Part shown: positions 1 through 7,513 of the stretch, piece by piece
How positions within the stretch are numbered: the first letter of the stretch is position 1
Layout of the letters: each line of letters opens with the position of its first letter
From: Nannocystis punicea
Lineage (GTDB): Bacteria; Myxococcota_A; Polyangia; Nannocystales; Nannocystaceae
Assembly: GCF_026965555.1 (NCBI RefSeq)
Contig: NZ_CP114040.1
Location: forward strand, 12,354,001 to 12,418,000
DNA length: 64,000 nucleotides
Direction: 5' to 3'
Position numbers and translations under genes: made by a program
Notes under the pieces: generated by a model
Database searches by the model: none
Seen by the model: only the letters and a program-made list of their open reading frames with translations
Told to the model about the DNA's origin: nothing

Positions 1-2157
1 CACGCGTGGCTGCTGCGCGAGGCCCCGGGGCTCGCGCGTCACTTCGGCGACCCGGCCGTCGGCGCGCGCCCGCTGGTCGCCCCGGCGCTGCTGCGGCTCA
101 TCGACGCCGTCCCGACCGGCATCCTCCAGTTCGACGCTCGCGGCGCGATCGTCATGTCCAACACCACCGCGCAGCGGCTGCTCGGGCACGGCGCCGAGGC
201 CCTCGCCGCGCTCACGATCGAAGACCTCGAGCGCGGCGCCCTGCGCGACGACGGTCACCCGCTCGCCCCCGGCTCGCCGCTGCGGCGCTGCCTCGAGCAG
301 GGCAAGCCGCAGCCGCCGATCACCGTCGGCCTGCGCACCGCCAAGGGCGAGCTGCTGTGGACCAACCTCACCGCCGTCCCGCTCGAGGACGACGGCCAGG
401 GCGCGGTCATGGTCACGCTGGTCGACATCAGCGAGCGCCGCAAGATCGAGCGCGCCCTGCAGGAGAGCGAGATCAAGTACCAGCTGCTGGTCGAGGCCAG
501 CGACGTCTTCCTGCTCTGCTTCGACCGCGACGGCGTCATCTTCCACGCCAACGAGCTGATCGCCGACCTCTTCTCGTCGACCGTCGACAGCCTGATCGGC
601 AAGAGCCTCGGCGACCTCGCGCCCGACATGCCCGAGCTGGCCGAGGCCTACCTGGCCCGCTTCGCCCAGGTCATGGAGAGCGGGATCGGCGTCTCGGTCG
701 AGGAGATGATCGAGGTCCGCGGCAAGAACGGGTGGTTCGCGTCGACCGTCGTGCCGCTGCGCGACTTCGACGGCGCGGTCACCGGCGTCCAGGTCGTCGC
801 CCGCGACATCACTCGCCGCCGCCGCGCCGAGATCGCCCTGCGCGCCCGCGAGGAGCGCTCGCGCCACGACTCGCTGCACGACCCGCTGACGCGCCTGCCC
901 AACCGCCAGGCCTTCATGGAGAAGCTCGAGGCGGCGCTGCAGGGCGTGCGTCAGGGCCGGGCCGCGTTCGCGGTGCTGTGCCTCGACCTCGACCGCTTCA
1001 AGAACATCAACGACAGCCTCGGCCACTCGATCGGCGACCGCCTGCTGATCTCGTTCGCTCGCCTGCTGCAGGACTGCGTCGGCCCCGACGACCTGCTCGC
1101 GCGCCTGTCGGGTGACGAGTTCGGGGTCCTCTTGCCCAACGTCCAGGACGCCAGCGACGCCATCCGCGTCGCCGACCGGATCCTCGGTCAGCTCAAGCAG
1201 CCGCTGTCGTTGCGCGACCAGGAGGTCTACACCTCGATCAGCGTCGGCATCACCTGGAGCGCCCTCGGCTACGAGCGCACCGAGGACATCCTGCGCGACG
1301 CCGATACCGCGATGCACCGGGCCAAGCGGCGCGGCAAGAGCCGCTACGAGCTGTTCGACGCCGACATGCACGCCGAGGCGGTCGCCCAGCTCACGCTCGA
1401 GAGCGACCTGCGGCGGGCCATCGAGCGCGGCGAGTTCGAGGTCTACTACCAGCCCGTCATCGACCTCGTCAGCGGCCAGATCAGCGGCTTCGAGGCGCTC
1501 CTGCGCTGGAACCACCCGACCCGCGGCCTGGTCCTGCCGGGCGAGTTCATCGGCTGCGCCGAGGAGACCGGCCTCATCATCCCGATCGGCGAGTGGGTCC
1601 TGCGCGAGGCCTGCGGCCAGATGCAGCGCTGGCACGCCAAGTACCCGCACCGCGAGGCGCTGTCGATCAGCGTCAACCTCTCGGGCAAGCAGTTCGCCCA
1701 GCCGGCGCTGATCGCCAAGGCCCTGCACGAGAGCATGCTCGTCCCGTCGAGCCTCAAGCTCGAGATCACCGAGAGCGTGATCATGGAAGATCCGAAGACG
1801 GCCTCCGAGCTGATCGAGCAGCTCCGGCTCGAGCAGGTCCACTCCTACGTCGACGACTTCGGCACCGGCTACTCCTCGCTCAGCTACCTGCACCGCTTCC
1901 CGATGTCGGCGCTGAAGATCGACCGCTCGTTCATCAGCAACATCGGCCCCGACGGCGAGAACGCGGAGATCGTGCGCACCATCGTCACTCTGGCGCACAA
2001 CCTCGGGATGAGCGTGATCGCGGAGGGCGTCGAGACCCGGGCCCAGCTCGACCTGCTGGCCGAGATGGGCTGCGAGTTCGGCCAGGGCTACTACTTCTCG
2101 CGCCCGGTCTCGAGCGGCGTCGCCGAGTCGATGATCTCGCGCGACTGCAAGCCCTGA
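1..2157 (+). CDS. PAS/PAS/GGDEF/EAL cyclic di-GMP signalling protein (5' end outside window)
   Basis: The frame is open from base 1: the codons before the first ATG (154) already encode the start of a PAS domain, so the gene begins upstream of the window and 718 residues are visible. Domain order is PAS (about 32-140), PAS (155-280), GGDEF (about 290-450) and EAL (465-715). The GGDEF signature reads SGDEF (S370-F374), a variant found in active cyclases. No RxxD inhibitory site is visible five residues upstream. The EAL signature (E498-A-L) and the DDFGTGYSS loop are intact, so phosphodiesterase activity is plausible. The protein probably makes and/or degrades cyclic di-GMP in response to a PAS-sensed signal. 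The domain calls are secure; the dominant activity is not known. Confidence 0.93.
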   Translation, partial: HAWLLREAPGLARHFGDPAVGARPLVAPALLRLIDAVPTGILQFDARGAIVMSNTTAQRLLGHGAEALAALTIEDLERGALRDDGHPLAPGSPLRRCLEQGKPQPPITVGLRTAKGELLWTNLTAVPLEDDGQGAVMVTLVDISERRKIERALQESEIKYQLLVEASDVFLLCFDRDGVIFHANELIADLFSSTVDSLIGKSLGDLAPDMPELAEAYLARFAQVMESGIGVSVEEMIEVRGKNGWFASTVVPLRDFDGAVTGVQVVARDITRRRRAEIALRAREERSRHDSLHDPLTRLPNRQAFMEKLEAALQGVRQGRAAFAVLCLDLDRFKNINDSLGHSIGDRLLISFARLLQDCVGPDDLLARLSGDEFGVLLPNVQDASDAIRVADRILGQLKQPLSLRDQEVYTSISVGITWSALGYERTEDILRDADTAMHRAKRRGKSRYELFDADMHAEAVAQLTLESDLRRAIERGEFEVYYQPVIDLVSGQISGFEALLRWNHPTRGLVLPGEFIGCAEETGLIIPIGEWVLREACGQMQRWHAKYPHREALSISVNLSGKQFAQPALIAKALHESMLVPSSLKLEITESVIMEDPKTASELIEQLRLEQVHSYVDDFGTGYSSLSYLHRFPMSALKIDRSFISNIGPDGENAEIVRTIVTLAHNLGMSVIAEGVETRAQLDLLAEMGCEFGQGYYFSRPVSSGVAESMISRDCKP

Positions 2158-2208
2158 GGCCTCGCGCCCTCGCGAGCGCGGCTGCCGGGTCTCTGATATC
2201 GTGGTCGG

Positions 2209-2619
2209 ATGCAGGACCTCGTCGACTGCCCGCGCTGCGAGTGCCTGGTCCGTCCGGGCGAGCCCGTCTGTCCGTTTTGTCGGGCCAACCTGCGCAGCAC
2301 CGCGGCGTCGCCCTGGTGGGCGTGGACCTTCGCGCTGACTCTGGGGATGGGCCTCGTCGCCTGTGACGACAAGAACGACAAGGCGACCGCGTCCGCCAGC
2401 ATGCCGTACCCCGACGGCGTCACCTACGCCGGTCCGCCGTCCGATCCGTACTACACGCCCACCACCGGCGAGTCGACCGGCACCACCACCCAGGACTCGT
2501 CGTCGGCCGGCTCGACCTCACCTGTCCCCGAGGACAGCACCACGACGACCGGCACCACCACCGACGACTCGAGCTCGTCCGCGGGCACCACCGCGACCGA
2601 CGGCTCGTCGACGGGCTGA
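2209..2619 (+). CDS. Small protein with N-terminal zinc ribbon, lipobox-like segment and Ser/Thr-rich tail
   Basis: 136 residues. The N terminus carries a CPRC...CPFC zinc-ribbon pair (about C8-C11 and C23-C26). A hydrophobic stretch (about 41-58) follows, ending in LVAC, which resembles a lipobox but lies unusually far from the start. The rest is Thr/Ser/Asp-rich and low in complexity (about 65-136), typical of secreted tails in Nannocystaceae-like genomes. Function unknown. A zinc ribbon in front of a lipobox is odd: if the segment were cleaved as a signal, the ribbon would be discarded, so a single membrane anchor with a cytoplasmic ribbon is an alternative. A palindromic element (2522-2537) is read in frame within the tail. 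Confidence 0.7.
   Translation: MQDLVDCPRCECLVRPGEPVCPFCRANLRSTAASPWWAWTFALTLGMGLVACDDKNDKATASASMPYPDGVTYAGPPSDPYYTPTTGESTGTTTQDSSSAGSTSPVPEDSTTTTGTTTDDSSSSAGTTATDGSSTG
2522..2537. repeat. Dispersed palindromic element, in CDS
   Basis: CTGTCC and GGACAG arms flank a four-base loop. This copy lies inside the Ser/Thr-rich tail of the zinc-ribbon protein and is read through in frame. Confidence 0.75.
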
Positions 2620-2625
2620 GGTTGC

Positions 2626-3099
2626 TCAGCGCCCGGCCGCGATCAGCTCCGGCGGCGCCTGCACCAATTCGATGAGCACCCCCTCGCCGCCGAGCGGCGC
2701 GCTGGCCTCGTCGCCGCGGGGGTGGATGAAGCACACGTCGTGGCCGGACGCGCCGCGGCGGATCCCCCCGGGGGCGAAGCGGACCCCCTGTCCCGAGAGC
2801 CAGGTAACTGCCGCGTCGAGGTCGTCGACCCACAGGCCGACGTGATTGAGCGCCGGCTCGTGCACGCGCGGCCGCTTGTCCGGGTCGATGGGCTGCATCA
2901 GGTCGACCTCGACCTGCCACGGCCCCGAGCCGGCGACGGCGATGTCCTCGTCGACGTTCTCGCGCTCGCTGCGGAAGCTGCCGACGATCGGCAGGCCGAG
3001 CAGGTCGGACCACAAGCGGCGCAGCGCCGCCTTGTCGCGGCCGCCGACTGCGATCTGCTGGATCCCGAGGACGCGGAACGGGCGGTGTTCGCTGGTCAT
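2626..3099 (-). CDS. VOC-family (glyoxalase/methylmalonyl-CoA epimerase-like) protein
   Basis: 157 residues from ATG 3099, chosen because GAGG lies six bases upstream. A TTG at 3111 overlaps the stop of the upstream gene and is the alternative start. Two VOC beta-alpha-beta-beta-beta modules are recognisable. The second (NHVGLWVDDLDAA, then LIELVQ) resembles methylmalonyl-CoA epimerase. Metal ligands expected in the family appear as H86 and E144, but the first ligand position, usually His, is Q15, so the metal site may differ. It follows the miaE-like gene almost without a gap, so the two are probably co-transcribed. Substrate unknown; epimerase, lyase and dioxygenase all remain possible. A degenerate palindromic element (2787-2805) is read in frame. 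Confidence 0.85.
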   Translation of the reverse strand: MTSEHRPFRVLGIQQIAVGGRDKAALRRLWSDLLGLPIVGSFRSERENVDEDIAVAGSGPWQVEVDLMQPIDPDKRPRVHEPALNHVGLWVDDLDAAVTWLSGQGVRFAPGGIRRGASGHDVCFIHPRGDEASAPLGGEGVLIELVQAPPELIAAGR

Positions 3100-3107
3100 G
3101 GCGGGCC

Positions 3108-3710
3108 TCAATGTAGCGCAGGCGCGACCGCGCTGTGCAGCCGCGGCTCGCCCGGATCGCCGCGCAGCACCTGCGCCTCATGAACGGCCAGCACATCGAG
3201 CCGCGCCGACAGCTCCGCCTCCGGGACCAGCTCCAGCTCTCGCGCCAGCTCGAAGTAGCTGTGGAAGTGGCGGGCCTCACACGCCAGGAGACCGCGGTAC
3301 AGCTTCACCAGCCCCGGGTCCTCGAGCGTCTCCGCCAGCAGGCGCATCCGTTCGCAGCTGCGGGCCTCGATCAGCGCGCAGCACAGCAGCGTGTCGAGCA
3401 GCCGCATCGGCTCGTGCGTGCGGGCTGCGGCCATCAGCTGCGCCGCGTAGGGGCTGGGCGTCTGGCGGCGGAACTCGAGCCCGCGCGCGCGCATCACCGC
3501 CACCACCTCCTCGAAGTGGGCCAGCTCCTCGCGCGCCAGCCGCGACAGCGGCACCACCATCGCCGGCCGCTCCGGGTAGCGGAAGATCAGCGACAACGCC
3601 GTCGACGCCGCCTTCTTCTCGCAGTGGGCGTGGTCGAGGAGGATCTCCGGCAGGTGCTCGCGCGCTCGCGCGGCCCAGCGCTCATCGGTCGGCGCGGCCA
3701 GGTGCAGCAT
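3108..3710 (-). CDS. miaE: tRNA-(ms2io6A37) hydroxylase MiaE-like
   Basis: 200 residues, a typical length for MiaE, a ferritin-like di-iron enzyme that hydroxylates the isopentenyl group of ms2i6A37 in tRNA. The N-terminal LLDHAHCEKKAAS block, the REELAHFEEV helix, the ALIEARSCERM helix and the LLACEARHFHSYFELA helix supply the Glu and ExxxRH ligands of the family. It is the first gene of a two-gene minus-strand unit with the VOC gene. Its start faces the divergent lipoprotein gene across about 30 bp. Identification is by motif; I have not checked for miaA or miaB elsewhere. Confidence 0.9.
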   Translation of the reverse strand: MLHLAAPTDERWAARAREHLPEILLDHAHCEKKAASTALSLIFRYPERPAMVVPLSRLAREELAHFEEVVAVMRARGLEFRRQTPSPYAAQLMAAARTHEPMRLLDTLLCCALIEARSCERMRLLAETLEDPGLVKLYRGLLACEARHFHSYFELARELELVPEAELSARLDVLAVHEAQVLRGDPGEPRLHSAVAPALH

Positions 3711-3739
3711 CGGCGGCGGCAGTGTACCCTGGCGCTCGC

Positions 3740-4588
3740 GTGCCTGCCCTGTTCCGCGTCGCGGCCGCCCTCGCGTTCGCCGCCTGCGCCGTCGCCCCCA
3801 CCAATCCGCCGCCGCAGCCGCCTGGCGGCGCGCCCGCGGCCCCGCGCCTGCTCGGCACGCCCACGCGGATCCTCTCCGCCCACGCCCAGCCGCCGCCCAC
3901 CGGCGACGAGCGCGAGTACTTCGGCGTCCCGGTCGGCACCCTCGTCTACCTCGTCTTCACCCGCCCGCTCGACCCCGCCGCCCTGATCCCCAGCCGCTTC
4001 GTCGTCCTCGGGCGCGACGGCACCCGGCGCGTCCCGATCGCCGCCAGCCTCGCCCCGGCCAGCGAGCGCGACGAGCTCCGCGCCCTCGAGCTCGTCATCC
4101 CCGCCCCGCAGCGCGAGCTCGTCAGCGTCACCGTCGCCGGCCAGCTGTTCGACGCCGACGGCCGCGACATCGACGGTCAGTCCGCCGACGTCGTCCCCGC
4201 CGACGCCCCGCCCTTCCCCGTCGCCGCCGAGCTCGTGTCCCGCGGGACAGATTGCCCCGCCACCTCCGGCGTCGAGGCGCCCGCCGCCGTGCGCGTGTGG
4301 TGGAGCGCCCCGGTGGCCGCGGGGGCGGCCGGCGTCCGCCTCTTGCTCGCCGACGGCCGCGCCCTCCCGCCGCTCGCGGTGGCCGACGTCACCTGCACTG
4401 CGGAGCAGCGGCTGGCCGAGCCCGCGGCGGCCTGCGACCCCGAGGACGACAGCGTCCTCGACTACTGCACCCCTGTCGGCGCCGCGATCGAGCGGGTCGA
4501 GCTCGACATCGGGGCCGCGCGCGGCCGCGGCGGCAGCCCCAGCGCCGCCGGCTCGTTGCAACTTTCGCACATGTCTTCGGGAACATGA
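3740..4588 (+). CDS. Putative lipoprotein with Ig-like (SbsA-type) domain
   Basis: 282 residues from GTG 3740, giving a short signal ending in the lipobox FAAC. The frame is open far upstream but that part is antisense to miaE and the VOC gene, so it is rejected. A Pro-rich linker precedes a segment (about residues 65-145: LVYLVFTRPLDP...FVVLGRDG) that looks like the bacterial Ig-like fold seen in SbsA-type proteins. Four or more Cys in the C-terminal half could form disulfides. The final residues (SHMSSGT) and the stop codon come from a palindromic element at 4569-4587. Probably an exported lipoprotein of unknown function. Confidence 0.72.
   Translation: MPALFRVAAALAFAACAVAPTNPPPQPPGGAPAAPRLLGTPTRILSAHAQPPPTGDEREYFGVPVGTLVYLVFTRPLDPAALIPSRFVVLGRDGTRRVPIAASLAPASERDELRALELVIPAPQRELVSVTVAGQLFDADGRDIDGQSADVVPADAPPFPVAAELVSRGTDCPATSGVEAPAAVRVWWSAPVAAGAAGVRLLLADGRALPPLAVADVTCTAEQRLAEPAAACDPEDDSVLDYCTPVGAAIERVELDIGAARGRGGSPSAAGSLQLSHMSSGT
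4236..4249. repeat. Dispersed palindromic element, in CDS
   Basis: Perfect 14-bp palindrome TGTCCCGCGGGACA inside the lipoprotein gene, read in frame. Confidence 0.75.
4569..4587. repeat. Dispersed palindromic element at a stop codon
   Basis: ACATGTC-TTCGG-GAACATG arms with a TTCG loop. The element supplies the C-terminal codons and TGA of the lipoprotein gene and lies just before the histidine kinase start. Confidence 0.6.
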
Positions 4589-4619
4589 GCTTTTCGCCAT
4601 GACCCGAAGGACACGCACC

Positions 4620-5558
4620 ATGGCGATCGCCCGCATGACGCGGTCGATCAGCGTGCCGATCATCCTCGCCTCCGGGGCCGTCGCGCTGTGCCTGGCGCTG
4701 CTGGCCGGCTGGAGCTACCTCGTGCTGCAGAACCCCGAGCTGGTGGCCGACCTCCGCGGCAACCGCTGGCTGCTGGCCGCGGGCATCGGCTCGCTGGTCG
4801 TCATCATGTTCGTGATCGTCCTCTTCACGGTCTTCCTGGTGCGGGAGATCCGCGAGGTGCGGCGGCAGACCAGCTTCATCGACTCGGTCACGCACGAGCT
4901 CAAGAGCCCGCTCGCCGCGCTCAAGCTGTGCCTGGAGACGCTGGCGCGGCCCGACCTGCCGGGCCCTCAGCACGAGCGGCTGCGGCGGATGATGCACGAC
5001 GACGTCGAGCGGCTGACCGCCTTCATCGACCGCGTGCTCACGGCCACGCGCCTGGCCGGCGAGGTCCGGCCGGCGCAGCACCTCACCGACATCTCGCTGG
5101 CCGAGCTGGCGCGTCGCTGCGCCGGCGGAGTCACTCGTCGGGCCCACCTGGCCGACGACGTCGTGCGCGTCGACATCGCCCCCGAGCTGCGGATCGTCAC
5201 CGACGAGGTCGCGCTGGCCGCGGTGCTCGAGAACCTCATCGACAACGCGATCAAGTACAGCGGCGACGACGTCGAGGTCATCGTCAGCGCCAGCCCCGTC
5301 GAGGCGCGCGGCCAGGTCGCGCTCGAGGTCCGCGACCGCGGGATCGGCATCCCGCGCACCCACCTGCGCCGCGTCTTCGAGCGCTTCTACCGCGTCCCCG
5401 ACGAGGCCGTCCGCGAGCGCCGCGGCACCGGCCTCGGCCTCTACGTCGTCTCCGCCCTCGTCCGCTCTCTCGGCGGCCGCGCCGAGGCCCTCTCTCCCGG
5501 CCCCGGCCAGGGCACCACCCTCCGCGTCACCCTCCCCATGCGTCTCCGCTCGGCGTGA
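4620..5558 (+). CDS. Membrane sensor histidine kinase
   Basis: 312 residues from ATG 4620, preferred because AAGGA lies about nine bases upstream; ATG 4599 in the same frame is the alternative. Two transmembrane helices (about 13-33 and 52-74) enclose a short periplasmic loop, so there is little room for a ligand domain. HisKA follows, with the phosphoacceptor H92 in SVTHELKSPL. The HATPase region carries the N box (NLIDNAIKYS), G1 (DRGIGI), F box (FERFYR) and G2 (GTGLGLYVV), all intact. The response regulator gene starts 80 bp downstream and is the obvious partner. The signal sensed is unknown. Confidence 0.93.
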   Translation: MAIARMTRSISVPIILASGAVALCLALLAGWSYLVLQNPELVADLRGNRWLLAAGIGSLVVIMFVIVLFTVFLVREIREVRRQTSFIDSVTHELKSPLAALKLCLETLARPDLPGPQHERLRRMMHDDVERLTAFIDRVLTATRLAGEVRPAQHLTDISLAELARRCAGGVTRRAHLADDVVRVDIAPELRIVTDEVALAAVLENLIDNAIKYSGDDVEVIVSASPVEARGQVALEVRDRGIGIPRTHLRRVFERFYRVPDEAVRERRGTGLGLYVVSALVRSLGGRAEALSPGPGQGTTLRVTLPMRLRSA

Positions 5559-5637
5559 ACAGCATGTCTTCCCACGACCCTGAAGATCTTCGCAGCATCG
5601 ACCGCGGGCACGAACTCTTCCTGGCGGAGCAAGCGGC

Positions 5638-6387
5638 TTGACCGCTTCTCCCCGCCTCCTCCTCGTCGAGGACGAGCAACACCTGGCCGCCGGGCTCAAG
5701 TTGAACTTCGAGCTCGAGGGTTACGCGGTCGACCTCGCCAGCACCGCGCGACGGGCCGCGGAGCTGCTGCTCGGCGCGCGCTACGACGTCATCGTCCTCG
5801 ACGTCATGCTCCCCGACACCGACGGCTTCGAGCTGTGCAAGAAGTTGCGCGAGGGCGGCAACTTCAGCCCTGTCCTCATGCTCACCGCGCGGGACGCCAC
5901 CGACGACCGCGTGCGCGGCCTCGAGGTCGGCGCCGACGACTACCTCGTCAAGCCGTTCGAGCTCAGCGAGCTGCTCGCGCGGGTGCGCTCGCTGTTGCGC
6001 AGGCGCTCGTGGGAGCGCGAGCAACGCCCGCCGCAGGAGCGACCTGCGCAGGACACGACCTCCGTCGCGCCGATTCGCTTCGGCGACGCGGTCATCGACG
6101 TCGAGCGCGGCGAGGCGCGTAAGGGCGACCAGGAGGTCAAGCTCACCCGCCTCGAGTTCGACCTCGTGCGTTACTTCGCGGCCAACCCCGGGCGGGTGCT
6201 CTCGCGACAGGAGCTGCAGGAGCAGGTGTGGAAGCTGGCGAACTACCCCAACACGCGGATGGTCGACAACTTCATCATGCGCCTCCGGCGCCACTTCGAA
6301 CCCGACCCGGTGAACCCCGTATATTTCGTCTCCGTACGGGGAACGGGCTACAAATTCGTCGTCCCGAGTCCGGTGACCAAACCGTGA
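5638..6387 (+). CDS. OmpR/PhoB-family response regulator
   Basis: 249 residues from TTG 5638 with GGAG nine bases upstream. The receiver domain (1-120) has the acidic pocket (E11, D12), phosphoacceptor D55 in VLDVMLPD, T83 and K105 (DYLVKPF). A linker of about 25 residues leads to a C-terminal winged-helix DNA-binding domain (about 150-243) ending in VRGTGYKFV, the family's hallmark wing. It is encoded directly downstream of the histidine kinase and is presumably phosphorylated by it. Target genes are unknown; the adjacent desaturase is a candidate because it follows by 56 bp on the same strand, but that is inference from position only. Confidence 0.95.
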   Translation: MTASPRLLLVEDEQHLAAGLKLNFELEGYAVDLASTARRAAELLLGARYDVIVLDVMLPDTDGFELCKKLREGGNFSPVLMLTARDATDDRVRGLEVGADDYLVKPFELSELLARVRSLLRRRSWEREQRPPQERPAQDTTSVAPIRFGDAVIDVERGEARKGDQEVKLTRLEFDLVRYFAANPGRVLSRQELQEQVWKLANYPNTRMVDNFIMRLRRHFEPDPVNPVYFVSVRGTGYKFVVPSPVTKP

Positions 6388-6443
6388 CACGAAGTGACCA
6401 CTCGAGGACAGGCGCCGTTCGGCCATCTCCGGCAACTTGACCG

Positions 6444-7400
<957 letters not shown>

Positions 7401-7403
7401 GCA

Positions 7404-7470
7404 CCTGCCCCGAGAGCCAGGCTACTTCGCCGCCTCTCGGGCGACCTCGGAACCTGCCCCGAGGGCCAGG
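7404..7470. repeat. Two palindromic elements, 49-bp tandem spacing, between convergent genes
   Basis: CCTGCCCCGAG-N-GCCAGG occurs at 7404-7421 and 7453-7470, differing at one base. The pair fills the gap between the desaturase stop and the end of the minus-strand PDZ protein gene, a position where each could act as a terminator hairpin for either strand. Confidence 0.65.
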
Positions 7471-7513
7471 CCGCTCGGCCACTGCCTCGGGCCTGCTCGC
7501 CGCTCCAAGAACC

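Noticed and set aside
2846..3739. N-terminal extension of the lipoprotein gene at 3740
   Set aside because: The stretch is antisense to the MiaE-like and VOC genes, while a signal peptide with lipobox starts at GTG 3740.
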